NCBI GenBank assembly: GCA_016342585.1
Contig: JAEINK010000033.1
Coordinates: 1-52,865, forward strand
Source of the DNA: Spirochaetales bacterium
Lineage (GTDB): Bacteria; Spirochaetota; Spirochaetia; UBA9216
Length of the DNA stretch: 52,865 nt
Reading direction: 5' to 3'
Shown here: positions 24,942 to 32,339 of the stretch, piece after piece
Layout: every line of letters begins with the position of its first letter
Numbering within the stretch: position 1 is the stretch's first letter
Translations under genes and position numbers: made by a program
Notes under the pieces: model-generated
The model's database searches: none
What the model was told of the DNA's origin: nothing
What the model saw: only the letters and a program-made list of their open reading frames with translations

Positions 24942-26949
24942 TATTATTGTTTAAGTTATTCAGAGCTCGTGTGCTGTCCTGCATGCTTTCAAGGGCTCCT
25001 TCCATCATTCCGTACTCTGTGCGAAGCTGCTGCTCTTTCGTCTCCAGTTTGTCGTTATAATCATCTATATCATCTTTTGTATTATCGATTCGTGTATCCA
25101 GTGATGATACTTTATATGATATTATTCCACCGGTTTCAACATATGATTTGGCATAATTATCCAGCTCGTAAGCTACTCCGGAATCGATGATCAGATCCCC
25201 ATCAGAATCCTGACCAAATAGTTCTTTGATCGGTTCAAAGAGGGATTCAAGGGAGGCATCGAGGGTATCCTCCTCGATCTCCAGATACCCTTTCATTCTT
25301 GTTGAATCATACCCGCCGCTGGCAGAGTTCGTCGATATACCAACCTGAGCAAGAAGAGCTAGAGACTGTTCTGCACTCGTCGTATAGGGTTCCATCATAA
25401 TACGCTGTAATCGCGATTTCATCTGCCTTAATGTGGAATCTCCCTGATAGAGCCCCAACTTTTTCCGCGCATCTTCTTTTTCTTCAGATGTGAAATAATC
25501 CAGCTGATCGATTATGTCTGTATCAGAACCTGTCAGAATATTTATCTCGGCAACAACCCTGTTATAGGTCCCGACGAAATTAATAATATCTTCCTTAACC
25601 AGTTCCCTGTCCGGACCTACATCGAGGGTGATTGGTTCATCAGATTCCCTTTTTATATTTAGAGTAACCCCGGGAACGACATCTTCAATCTGGTTTGAAT
25701 CTCTTGTGATCGGAATCCCATCGATATTTATGATACTGTCCCTGGCCGTTGAGATGGGGTTTGCAGGAACGTAATCCCCCCTTGCGTTGGGATCGTAGAT
25801 CTTTATCCCGGAAACGGAGACCTCTCTATGGGTATTATTGTTTCTGATATTAAAAGAGGAGAGACTTCCTACCTTATCATTCAGTTCTATTCTATAAGTT
25901 CTACTGCTGGTCTCTCCGGCCGGTATATTGTCTAAAGAGACAACCCGATCACCTTCCTGAAGAAAAAATACACTCAGATCATCGGTTCGGGGTGGGGGGA
26001 GAGGTGGCTCCCATGCGGGTATATCCACTTTGGAGGTGGCACTGAAGATGCTTATATCGCCGAATTCAATGCTTCCGGTGGGTGGAATCGAAGGACCGGG
26101 TGGTGGTGTTTCCACTGCCGCTATCTGCTCGGGAAGAACCTGTACATCCAGGGTGTACTCCAAAATCTTTCCGGCCAACTGACTTCCCGACATGGATAAG
26201 GGGATCTTTCCCTCTGTGACAGGCGGCAAAGTGACTCCCCCAGACGCGGATATACTCAGACTGCTACTATCCAGGGGTCTTTCCCACTCCCTGAAATCGG
26301 CAGGTTCCGGTCCTAATTCGATGAGTTCATTCCTGACCTCTTCTATAAGGCCAAGTTCCTTTGCCAGCTCTATGGAATCACTTTCAAAGAAAAGGCGGTT
26401 TTCAGCCCCTGTTTTAGAGGCTTCAAGAGATAGAATCTGGGTGTTCGCTGTATTTCTAACGACCGAGGCACGCAGGAGACCTCCGCTTCGCCTATTAATT
26501 GTGTCGGCAAAACTTTTAAGACTTCCCCCCCGGAATCTAATCGATACTTCGTCATCACCGACTTGAAACGAGTAGGTCCCTGATTCAATCCGGTAATCTT
26601 CATCTAAAGATGAAGAGAGGAGTCTATCCGCCTTAGCGAGTTGTATAATTTCAATTTCGGAAGAACCTTCCATAGAATCACGGTTAGCCGTAGCTGTCAG
26701 GTAGTCTGAATCGGAGGAGGTAGCAACCCTCTCGTTGAAGGGGTTTTGAAATCCGTAAAGTTTTTTTGATGAATCCCGGAATTTTGAAAGATTCAGATTA
26801 AGATCTTTCCAGGCTTGTCGTTCAAATTCATAATCCTCGACCTGATTCTCCATTCGGGTAAGGGGAATCCGCTCAAGGCGCATGAGTTCATCAATCATAC
26901 TATCTGTATTATATTTACTGGTTACACCGGGGATGGATATATCAGACAT
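24931..26949 (-). CDS. fliD: flagellar filament cap protein FliD
   Basis: FliD (HAP2) caps the growing filament and helps flagellin fold. The N-terminus MSDISIPGVTSKYNTDSMID, with LMRLERIPL after it, is typical of spirochaete FliD, and the C-terminal coiled coil (DTRIDNTKDDIDDYNDKLET and beyond) matches FliD_C. The middle carries a Pro-rich loop (about 265-320) not usual in short FliDs. I chose the ATG at 26949 because GGGAGG abuts the ATG at 26961 with no spacing. Length 672 residues. It follows flaG after 29 bases. Confidence 0.93.
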   Translation of the reverse strand: MSDISIPGVTSKYNTDSMIDELMRLERIPLTRMENQVEDYEFERQAWKDLNLNLSKFRDSSKKLYGFQNPFNERVATSSDSDYLTATANRDSMEGSSEIEIIQLAKADRLLSSSLDEDYRIESGTYSFQVGDDEVSIRFRGGSLKSFADTINRRSGGLLRASVVRNTANTQILSLEASKTGAENRLFFESDSIELAKELGLIEEVRNELIELGPEPADFREWERPLDSSSLSISASGGVTLPPVTEGKIPLSMSGSQLAGKILEYTLDVQVLPEQIAAVETPPPGPSIPPTGSIEFGDISIFSATSKVDIPAWEPPLPPPRTDDLSVFFLQEGDRVVSLDNIPAGETSSRTYRIELNDKVGSLSSFNIRNNNTHREVSVSGIKIYDPNARGDYVPANPISTARDSIINIDGIPITRDSNQIEDVVPGVTLNIKRESDEPITLDVGPDRELVKEDIINFVGTYNRVVAEINILTGSDTDIIDQLDYFTSEEKEDARKKLGLYQGDSTLRQMKSRLQRIMMEPYTTSAEQSLALLAQVGISTNSASGGYDSTRMKGYLEIEEDTLDASLESLFEPIKELFGQDSDGDLIIDSGVAYELDNYAKSYVETGGIISYKVSSLDTRIDNTKDDIDDYNDKLETKEQQLRTEYGMMEGALESMQDSTRALNNLNNNNGN

Positions 26950-26978
26950 TGCAGCTTTCATCCTCCCAGCAGCTTGAA

Positions 26979-27356
26979 TTACATCTGTTCGTCTATTAGC
27001 TGACCAAGAGCTTCCTTCATACTTCTGTATAGCCGCTGCAGCTCTTCGGGAGGTATCTCCTTAATTACTTTATCGGTCTGACTGTTAACGACCTTTACGA
27101 TAACCTGATCTAACTCTCGATCAATACTATACCTGAGTTCTTTATTATAAAACTCAGTCATCTTGAGAATATTTTTCAGGTATCGTTCGGAATCTACTCT
27201 GGAATCTGTAGCGAGTTGTTCCTGTGTTATTTCCTGTATCTTTTCGTCTTTTTCACGTTTTATCTTTTCCGCTGTTGCATTGTTACTCTTTTGTTGCTTT
27301 TGCTGATAAACTTTAGCGGTATCGTATGTTGAAAGACCATGTATGTCTAACTCCAT
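26979..27356 (-). CDS. flaG: FlaG family protein
   Basis: A 125-residue protein whose C-terminal half is the FlaG domain: YSIDRELDQVIVKVVNSQ, then TDKVIKEIPPEELQRLY. FlaG proteins influence filament length in other bacteria. The N-terminal half is a Lys/Gln-rich helix. The ATG at 27356 is preceded by AGGAGG at good spacing; the frame runs on to 27410 but without a ribosome site. A hairpin with the loop AAGGAG sits immediately before the ribosome site (27368-27385), a candidate CsrA-binding element. Confidence 0.88.
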   Translation of the reverse strand: MELDIHGLSTYDTAKVYQQKQQKSNNATAEKIKREKDEKIQEITQEQLATDSRVDSERYLKNILKMTEFYNKELRYSIDRELDQVIVKVVNSQTDKVIKEIPPEELQRLYRSMKEALGQLIDEQM

Positions 27357-27367
27357 GACAAACCTCC

Positions 27368-27385
27368 TGGGTACTCCTTTACCCA
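27368..27385 (-). promoter_or_regulatory. candidate CsrA-binding hairpin in the flaG-fliD leader
   Basis: On the minus strand UGGGUA-AAGGAG-UACCCA: six base pairs closing a six-base loop that contains AAGGA, followed directly by the AGGAGG ribosome site of flaG. This is the standard geometry of CsrA repression sites. Confidence 0.6.
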
Positions 27386-27422
27386 TTTCTACTCTTTGAA
27401 ATGTATACAAATAAACATTTCA

Positions 27423-27452
27423 GTAAAAATAGAGGGGGGCGCGTCCCCCTCC
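27423..27452 (-). terminator. intrinsic terminator of flaB (27501)
   Basis: GC-rich arms GAGGGGG and CCCCCTC around a short loop, followed on the minus strand by TATTTTTA. Located 49 bases after the flaB stop. It would separate the flagellin transcript from flaG-fliD, at least in part. Confidence 0.85.
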
Positions 27453-27500
27453 AAATCGTGTTCAAAAAAAAGATAACGTCCAGAAATCTCTTCTTTAATT

Positions 27501-28355
27501 TTATCCTAGCAGTGACAAAACGGCTTGTGGCTGTGTGTTAGCCTGAGCCAGCATGGAAGTTCCAGCCTGAGTAAGAATCTGATTCTTCACGAACTCAACC
27601 ATTTCAGAGGCCATATCTGTGTCTCTGATCCGGGATTCCGCGGCCTGTAGGTTTTCTGCGGCAACTGCAACACCTTCTGCAGCCATCTCAAACCTGTTCT
27701 GGTAGGCACCAAGATCCGCCCTCTGCGTAGAAATCTGTTTCAGAGCGCTGTCGACGATTCCAATGGTAAGGTTGGCAGCTTCGGGATCAGAGATCGAAAT
27801 TGCATTATTACTTCCCTGTGCTCCCTGCAGACCCAATGCCTGGGCTGTCATTGTTCCAATATAGATCTGTTTGTTCTGATCCATGTTGGCACCAACCTGT
27901 AACTGCATAATTCCTCCGGTAGCGCTGTCCTGGGCAAAATTACCCGTCAGCATATTCATACCATTGAACTGAGCATGTGAAGCGATCCTGTTGATCTCAT
28001 CAACTAACTGAGAAACCTCAACCTGAATCTGCATCCTGTCTTCATCGGTGTAAACACCGTTGGAAGATTGTACTGAAAGTTCTCTAACCCTATGAAGAAT
28101 GTCCTGGGTTTCCTGAAGGTAACCCTCTGTGGTCTGGATGAAAGACACACCATTCTCAATGTTTCTCTGGGCCTGATTGAGACCTCGTATTTGACTTCTG
28201 AGTTTTTCAGAAACCGCAAGACCGGAAGCATCATCACCGGCTTTATTGATACGCATACCTGAGCTAAGCTTTTCAATGTTATTGCTTACGTCGGCACCAT
28301 TATTTGAAAGCGTTCGATTTGCGTACATAGCGCTCATGTTGTGATTAATTATCAT
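27501..28355 (-). CDS. flaB: flagellin FlaB (core filament protein)
   Basis: A spirochaete FlaB flagellin, a core subunit of the periplasmic filament. The 284-residue product has the conserved N-terminal coiled coil ([36 protein letters not shown]) and C-terminal coiled coil ([20 protein letters not shown], ending in LSLLG), with the short central region typical of FlaB, which lacks the surface D2/D3 domains. There is no signal peptide, as expected for type III export. AAGGAGGG lies before the ATG. A CsrA-type hairpin precedes it (28389-28411). A second flaB lies 246 bases upstream. Confidence 0.97.
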   Translation of the reverse strand: MIINHNMSAMYANRTLSNNGADVSNNIEKLSSGMRINKAGDDASGLAVSEKLRSQIRGLNQAQRNIENGVSFIQTTEGYLQETQDILHRVRELSVQSSNGVYTDEDRMQIQVEVSQLVDEINRIASHAQFNGMNMLTGNFAQDSATGGIMQLQVGANMDQNKQIYIGTMTAQALGLQGAQGSNNAISISDPEAANLTIGIVDSALKQISTQRADLGAYQNRFEMAAEGVAVAAENLQAAESRIRDTDMASEMVEFVKNQILTQAGTSMLAQANTQPQAVLSLLG

Positions 28356-28388
28356 ATATTAACCCTCCTTGATATTCGGGAATGATAA

Positions 28389-28411
28389 AACTCTGCATCC
28401 TTGCAGCAGTT
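28389..28411 (-). promoter_or_regulatory. candidate CsrA-binding hairpin in the flaB (27501) leader
   Basis: On the minus strand the core is CUGC-AAGGAU-GCAG, extended by AACU/AGUU with one bulged G. The loop AAGGAU matches the high-affinity CsrA core (ARGGAU). The ribosome site AAGGAGG, itself an A(N)GGA, lies about 25 bases downstream and could be the second contact of the CsrA dimer. Confidence 0.65.
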
Positions 28412-28490
28412 ATAAACCATTCCGTATTAGCATGCTGGCACAGAGGTAGGGGAGAGATCGCGCCTCCTCCCTGGTATACTCCTGCACAAC

Positions 28491-28532
28491 AAGGAGATTC
28501 CCCGATCCTTTATGAATCGGGTAAATCTCCTT
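28491..28532 (-). terminator. long hairpin downstream of flaB (28602)
   Basis: Arms AAGGAGATT/AATCTCCTT and CCCGAT/ATCGGG with a two-to-one-base interior bulge and a nine-base loop: 15 pairs in all. It lies 70 bases after the flaB stop. No U-run follows on the minus strand, so it may be a 3' stabilising or processing structure rather than a classical terminator. Confidence 0.55.
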
Positions 28533-28601
28533 AGCCTTAGCACGCAAATGCGAGGGTGTTTTTTCAAAGAACTAAACGGTACTACTAAAAAATATAACCT
28601 A

Positions 28602-29462
28602 CTAACCCAGCAATTGCAAGACTGATTGTGTTTTCGTGTTAGCCTGGGCTAACATTGCTGTTCCAGCCTGTGTAAGAATCTGGTTTTTGGTGTATTCAAC
28701 CATTTCGGTAGCCATGTCTGTATCCCTGATTCTGGACTCAGCAGCCTGCAGGTTTTCAGCACCAACATTGAGACCATTGACAGCATGTTCAAGACGGTTC
28801 TGATAGGCACCAAGGTCTGCTCTCTGCTTGTTAACCTTTTGAAGAGCCATGTCGAGAACACCAATTGTTCTGTTTGCGTCTTCGGGAGACTCAAGACTTA
28901 CAAATTCTTTTGATCCAACATCCCGGATCTTCAGGCCTTCACTGGTCATTGTACCAATGTTGATCCTTTCTCTCTGATCCATGTTAGCACCGATATGGAA
29001 CCACATTGATGCTGTTACAGTGTTCTCTCCAGTTTCAGCGGCGAAACGTCCAGTAAGCATGTTCATTCCGTTAAACTGTGCATGAGAAGCAATTCTGTCA
29101 ATTTCATCAACGAGCTGTGAAACCTCAACCTGAATCTGCATTCTGTCTTCTTCGGTGTAGATTCCATTGGAAGATTGTACAGAAAGTTCTCTCATTCTCT
29201 GAAGGATATCCTGTGTTTCCTGAAGGTAGCCTTCAGTGGACTGGATGAAAGAGATTCCATTTTCTGCATTTTCAGAAGCTTTGTTGAGTCCACGAATCTG
29301 TGATCTCATTTTTTCGGATACTGCAAGACCAGATGCATCATCACCAGCTTTGTTGATCCTAAGTCCAGATGAAAGTTTCTGCATGTTGCCTGCAACGGCG
29401 TTACCGGTTTTAGCGAGTTGTCTGTTTGAAAACATGGCACTCATATTGTGATTAATAATCAT
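28602..29462 (-). CDS. flaB: flagellin FlaB (core filament protein), second paralogue
   Basis: A second FlaB core flagellin (286 residues), closely related to the one at 27501: the same N-terminus [16 protein letters not shown], the [21 protein letters not shown] block and the C-terminal [20 protein letters not shown] ending LQLLG. It differs most in the centre (about residues 125-190). Spirochaetes usually have several FlaB paralogues. The leader contains two candidate CsrA hairpins, one of which contains the ribosome site AGGGAGGA. It is the first flagellar gene of the minus-strand run. Confidence 0.97.
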   Translation of the reverse strand: MIINHNMSAMFSNRQLAKTGNAVAGNMQKLSSGLRINKAGDDASGLAVSEKMRSQIRGLNKASENAENGISFIQSTEGYLQETQDILQRMRELSVQSSNGIYTEEDRMQIQVEVSQLVDEIDRIASHAQFNGMNMLTGRFAAETGENTVTASMWFHIGANMDQRERINIGTMTSEGLKIRDVGSKEFVSLESPEDANRTIGVLDMALQKVNKQRADLGAYQNRLEHAVNGLNVGAENLQAAESRIRDTDMATEMVEYTKNQILTQAGTAMLAQANTKTQSVLQLLG

Positions 29463-29464
29463 AT

Positions 29465-29481
29465 ATTTCCTCCCTGGAAAT
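29465..29481 (-). promoter_or_regulatory. CsrA-type hairpin enclosing the flaB (28602) ribosome site
   Basis: On the minus strand AUUUCC-AGGGA-GGAAAU: six pairs and a five-base loop that reads AGGGA, i.e. A(N)GGA. The Shine-Dalgarno GGGAGGA spans loop and 3' arm, and the start codon begins two bases later, so folding or CsrA binding would block initiation. Confidence 0.65.
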
Positions 29482-29517
29482 TTTTATTGGATGAAATGCT
29501 CTATGAGCACTTATACC

Positions 29518-29539
29518 TTAGGGGCATCCTTGCCCTTAA
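29518..29539 (-). promoter_or_regulatory. candidate upstream CsrA-binding hairpin in the flaB (28602) leader
   Basis: On the minus strand GGGC-AAGGAU-GCCC, extended beyond an A-C mismatch by three A-U pairs. The six-base loop is identical to that of the other flaB leader. It lies about 36 bases upstream of the second hairpin, a distance that one CsrA dimer could bridge. Confidence 0.65.
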
Positions 29540-29603
29540 TTACCGTTATAATTGTTTTTCTTGAAGAAAAACGAAAAAACCTCCTGAAAAATGAAATTTT
29601 CCC

Positions 29604-29630
29604 TAAACCAAATTAATATATGCCCGATAA
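29604..29630 (+). promoter_or_regulatory. orphan sigma-28-like promoter directed away from flaB
   Basis: TAAA (29604-29607), exactly 15 bases, CCCGATAA (29623-29630): 11 of 12 consensus positions of TAAA-N15-GCCGATAA. It points rightwards into the flaB-plzA spacer and the 3' end of plzA, where no plus-strand gene is visible. Confidence 0.5.
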
Positions 29631-29690
29631 TCTGACTAAGGGGGAAGGTTTCCCTCTTTATATTAAGAGTTCAAACTCCCTACAAATTTA

Positions 29691-29719
29691 CTATCGACAT
29701 CCCCCCGGCATAATCTTTA
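29691..29719 (-). promoter_or_regulatory. weak sigma-28-like site upstream of flaB (28602)
   Basis: On the minus strand TAAAGATT, then GTCGATAG; the TAAA to -10 distance is 17 rather than 15 bases and two -10 positions deviate. It is the best sigma-28-type match in the correct orientation for flaB but is only suggestive. The 394-base spacer 29463-29856 otherwise holds the flaB leader, the orphan promoter and A/T-rich sequence. Confidence 0.25.
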
Positions 29720-29856
29720 ACGGACTTTAGAGTTTTTTTTAAAAATAATAAAAAAAGTTTTATTATTATCCTCCGGATAAATAGGATAATGAGGTTAAAT
29801 TGTTTATGTGTAGGAATTTAAGCGAAAAGAAAAGTTAATAGAATAATCGATAAATA

Positions 29857-30666
29857 TCAGGGAATAGGTTTTTGTTTTTTTACAAGGTACTCATTTACAC
29901 GCATTTTGTATTCGATGGGGATCAATTTCTCATCAAATTTGAAACCGAGAGTAGACAGATCCTTCCTTCCCTCTACTTCATCATACCTTAGAATTGTCCC
30001 GGAAATAGAGAAGGGGGGGAGATCTTCCATTTCAAAGTTTAAAATAGCAGGTTTGTTAACAAGGAATTTGCCTATACCGGAAATAATTATTTTTGACCCG
30101 GTAAACGAGAGATCCCTGAGGATACAGGCCCGTGGTATCCCTGTGACTACCAGGGTGGCTTTTTTGGGTATCAGTCCTAAACTCTTTATGGCATCAGGAG
30201 TAAGTAGAATCCTATCTTCTGCCCTGTTTTTTGCATTGGTGTTGGCCTCTATAAGGAGACCTATTGTCGAGACAAAATCTTCAGGGGGCTGGTTTGTAAA
30301 TGAGATTGTGATGATCTGCAGGTTTGTATCTGCCTGACTGTAAGGATTAAAACCCGTTATCTTAGAGGTTATAAAAAAACTTACCGGGACCGATTTGTCT
30401 TGATCTTTAAAACACATTCGCAGAGATACCGCATTATTGGCTTCTCTGAAAGTAGCCAGAATAGATTGGTTGACTTTCATTACAATCTTGGCACTCATCA
30501 TCGAACAAGAATATACAACACATCGCCACTGGTTCCCGAGACATTTGAGATATATTTCATTTGAAATCAATCTGACGGCTTTAATAACAGGTTTATTGAA
30601 CGTAATTTCCTGATCTTTAAACTTATTATATAAAGTATTAATCCGCTGACTCGTTAGTAATGCCAT
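29857..30666 (-). CDS. plzA: PlzA-like c-di-GMP receptor (PilZN3-PilZ)
   Basis: A 269-residue cytoplasmic protein with two beta-rich domains, like the spirochaete c-di-GMP receptor PlzA of Borrelia and Treponema. The C-terminal PilZ domain has the ligand motif RAEDR (R-x-x-x-R) followed by DLSFTG (D-x-S-x-x-G), so it should bind c-di-GMP. The N-terminal domain (about 1-140) matches the PilZN3 position by length and composition. The gene follows 6S RNA and has its own promoter TTGACT-N17-TAATAT, which ends only eight bases before the ATG; the only ribosome-like bases (AAGG) are too close to be useful, so a leaderless mRNA is likely. Confidence 0.85.
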   Translation of the reverse strand: MALLTSQRINTLYNKFKDQEITFNKPVIKAVRLISNEIYLKCLGNQWRCVVYSCSMMSAKIVMKVNQSILATFREANNAVSLRMCFKDQDKSVPVSFFITSKITGFNPYSQADTNLQIITISFTNQPPEDFVSTIGLLIEANTNAKNRAEDRILLTPDAIKSLGLIPKKATLVVTGIPRACILRDLSFTGSKIIISGIGKFLVNKPAILNFEMEDLPPFSISGTILRYDEVEGRKDLSTLGFKFDEKLIPIEYKMRVNEYLVKKQKPIP

Positions 30667-30674
30667 ACCTTGCT

Positions 30675-30703
30675 ATATTAGATTAGAGAGTTCACATAGT
30701 CAA
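30675..30703 (-). promoter_or_regulatory. sigma-70 promoter of plzA, leaderless geometry
   Basis: On the minus strand TTGACT, 17 bases, TAATAT, then eight bases to the ATG. The predicted start site lies at or within one or two bases of the start codon. Confidence 0.6.
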
Positions 30704-30727
30704 CAAGAGTATGAAAAATAAAAATTA

Positions 30728-30892
30728 AAACCCGCGATGCCGCTTGGAGAAAAATCTCTTGAACCTAAAGTCCAAGTGGGAAACCTCTTCGGCGAATCCT
30801 GTCGTAAAACGGCAACTCAAGCACCGAAAGTCAGAATCCCTTTTTATAAGTTTGTCCCAAGAGATTATGCTCCCCGCCCGAACACCGCAGGA
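30728..30892 (-). ncRNA. ssrS: 6S RNA
   Basis: A structured RNA of about 165 bases beginning at the zapA stop codon. The ends pair: 5' CCUGCGGUGUU with 3' GGCAUCGCGGG, the latter part of the conserved AGCGGCAUCGCGGG. Near the 3' side is the conserved hairpin CUUGGAC-UUUAG-GUUCAAG. The 5' GUGUUCG, the internal AACUUAUAAAAAG bubble region and the U-rich tail (UUUUAAUUUUUAUUUUU) also fit. 6S RNA binds sigma-70 RNA polymerase and mimics an open promoter. The zapA-6S neighbourhood is the same as in many proteobacteria. Ends are approximate. Confidence 0.85.
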
Positions 30893-30894
30893 GA

Positions 30895-31212
30895 TTATTC
30901 TTGTAATGTTTTATCAATTTTTTTTAAAATATGCAATGTAAGTCGTTCAGCTTCTTTGAAATCTTCAGTCTTTTCAGGCCCTATAGATTCCTGACGATTC
31001 CTGCTCTTCATGCATTTTAAAAGCTCATCCTCAAGCAGAATACCAGCGAGAAGAGATAATTTTAAAGGGTTTTGCAAGCCGGTTGAACTTCCAAGTTGAG
31101 AAAGTCTTTTATCAAGATTTTCTATTAAACTTTGAAGGTATTCCGGCTTTTCATCAGTTTCTATGGAAAAACGGGTTCCTAATAAGTTAATATGAACCAG
31201 ATTTCCAGCCAT
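30895..31212 (-). CDS. zapA: cell division protein ZapA
   Basis: ZapA promotes bundling of FtsZ filaments at the division ring. The 105-residue product has the family N-terminus VHINLLGTRFSIETDEKPEYLQ (in part), followed by a long helix (YLQSLIENLDKRL onward) that forms the coiled-coil dimer. It starts three bases after the stop of the coiled-coil gene and is followed immediately by 6S RNA. Confidence 0.88.
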   Translation of the reverse strand: MAGNLVHINLLGTRFSIETDEKPEYLQSLIENLDKRLSQLGSSTGLQNPLKLSLLAGILLEDELLKCMKSRNRQESIGPEKTEDFKEAERLTLHILKKIDKTLQE

Positions 31213-31215
31213 ATC

Positions 31216-31836
31216 CTAGAAAATATCCAATTCAGCCTCAGGTTCAGATTTTTCAAAAGAGTTCTGCCCAGTTTCTTCTACTGATGCTGCTGGAGCATTT
31301 TTAAAATCTGAAGGCTTATTTTCCGAATTTATTGAAGAATCATTGTCCTGGCTGGAGGCTGCTTCTGCAGATGATTCAGTAACTGCCAATTCAGTTTCTG
31401 CCTCATCTTCCGATTTAACCTCACGGCTTGAAATCTCTTCTGTTTCCGGTTTAGTGGTCTTTTCCTCTACTGTCTCTTCGGGAACTGATTCATTCATGAC
31501 TGCTTCAGAATCGTTTCTCTTAATATCAGTGTCCGGTTCTGGAACATTCTCAGAAACTACTTCACTCTTAGATTCAATTTCTGATGATTCTTCATCATGA
31601 GATGAAAAATCATCTTCAAGTTTATCCAACTGCTGAAGTATATTCAGAATGCCGGTTTCAATATCATCCTGATCCCGGCTGAATGAGTTAACCAAGACCT
31701 CAAGTTCTTCCATCCGTTTTTCATAACCGCTCAGTTTTTCCCTGAGTGTAACATTCTCCTCTCTTAAGGATACAATTACATCAAGGGCATTCTGAACTTT
31801 TATATTAAGTTTCTGAATTTGCTCGAGGCTGATCAT
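31216..31836 (-). CDS. ZapB-like coiled-coil protein with acidic tail
   Basis: A 206-residue protein: the first 75 residues form a heptad coiled coil (LNIKVQNALDVIVSLREEN, then LREKLSGYEKRMEELEVL), and residues 80-205 are a very acidic, Ser/Glu-rich low-complexity tail. The coiled coil and the position directly before zapA suggest a ZapB-like division factor, by analogy only. It begins two bases after rplT and ends three bases before zapA, so the ribosomal-protein operon probably reads through to zapA and 6S RNA. Confidence 0.7.
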   Translation of the reverse strand: MISLEQIQKLNIKVQNALDVIVSLREENVTLREKLSGYEKRMEELEVLVNSFSRDQDDIETGILNILQQLDKLEDDFSSHDEESSEIESKSEVVSENVPEPDTDIKRNDSEAVMNESVPEETVEEKTTKPETEEISSREVKSEDEAETELAVTESSAEAASSQDNDSSINSENKPSDFKNAPAASVEETGQNSFEKSEPEAELDIF

Positions 31837-31838
31837 AC

Positions 31839-32195
31839 CTATACCAGAGCCGCTTTTGATTTTTCAACAATAGCGGAAAAAGATGCAGGATCTTCAATAG
31901 CCATATTGGATAAAGCCTTTCTGTTGATCTCAATATCAGCCTTTGCAAGACCGTTAATGAATCTGGAATAGGTCATCCCTTCATTTCTGACAGCCGCAGA
32001 GATTCGAGTGATCCAAAGTCTTCTGAATTCTCTCTTTTTTCTCTTTCTATCGCGGAAAGAGTAGGTGCCTGCTTTTGCAATCGCATCTTTTGCAGTTCTG
32101 AAGTTTGTGCTTCTTCGTCCCCAATACCCTTTGGCCTGTCCTAATATTTTTTTTCGTCTTTCACTTCTACGTGTTCCGTCAACTGCTCTAGGCAT
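31839..32195 (-). CDS. rplT: 50S ribosomal protein L20
   Basis: L20, an early assembly protein of the large subunit that in many bacteria also represses its own operon. The 118-residue product is clear from [27 protein letters not shown] and the [18 protein letters not shown] segment. AAGGAG precedes the ATG. A 144-base spacer separates it from rpmI and contains four 16-base dyad repeats. Confidence 0.98.
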   Translation of the reverse strand: MPRAVDGTRRSERRKKILGQAKGYWGRRSTNFRTAKDAIAKAGTYSFRDRKRKKREFRRLWITRISAAVRNEGMTYSRFINGLAKADIEINRKALSNMAIEDPASFSAIVEKSKAALV

Positions 32196-32269
32196 CTGTG
32201 TTGCTCCTTATGTATGTGTAATCTGCGTGTTAAATCCAAAAAATGGTTTTAACAATAAGGTTTAAGTCC

Positions 32270-32333
32270 AATAACTAGAGTTATCAATAACTTCAGTTAT
32301 CTTTGACTTTAGTTATCAATGACCTGAGTCATC
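32270..32333. repeat. four tandem 16-bp units, each with dyad symmetry
   Basis: Units AATAACTAGAGTTATC, AATAACTTCAGTTATC, TTTGACTTTAGTTATC and AATGACCTGAGTCATC follow without gaps. Most units are inverted repeats by themselves (ATAAC/GTTAT; ATGAC/GTCAT, the last with compensating changes). They fill the spacer between rpmI and rplT. Confidence 0.9.
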
Positions 32334-32339
32334 AATAGC

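Noticed and set aside
29631..29856. Small plus-strand gene behind the orphan sigma-28-like promoter
   Set aside because: The only ATG-led frames are about ten codons long and lack a ribosome site; an RNA product is more likely than a peptide.
32270..32333. The 16-bp repeats as a mini CRISPR array
   Set aside because: There are no spacers between units and no cas genes; units are contiguous and palindromic.
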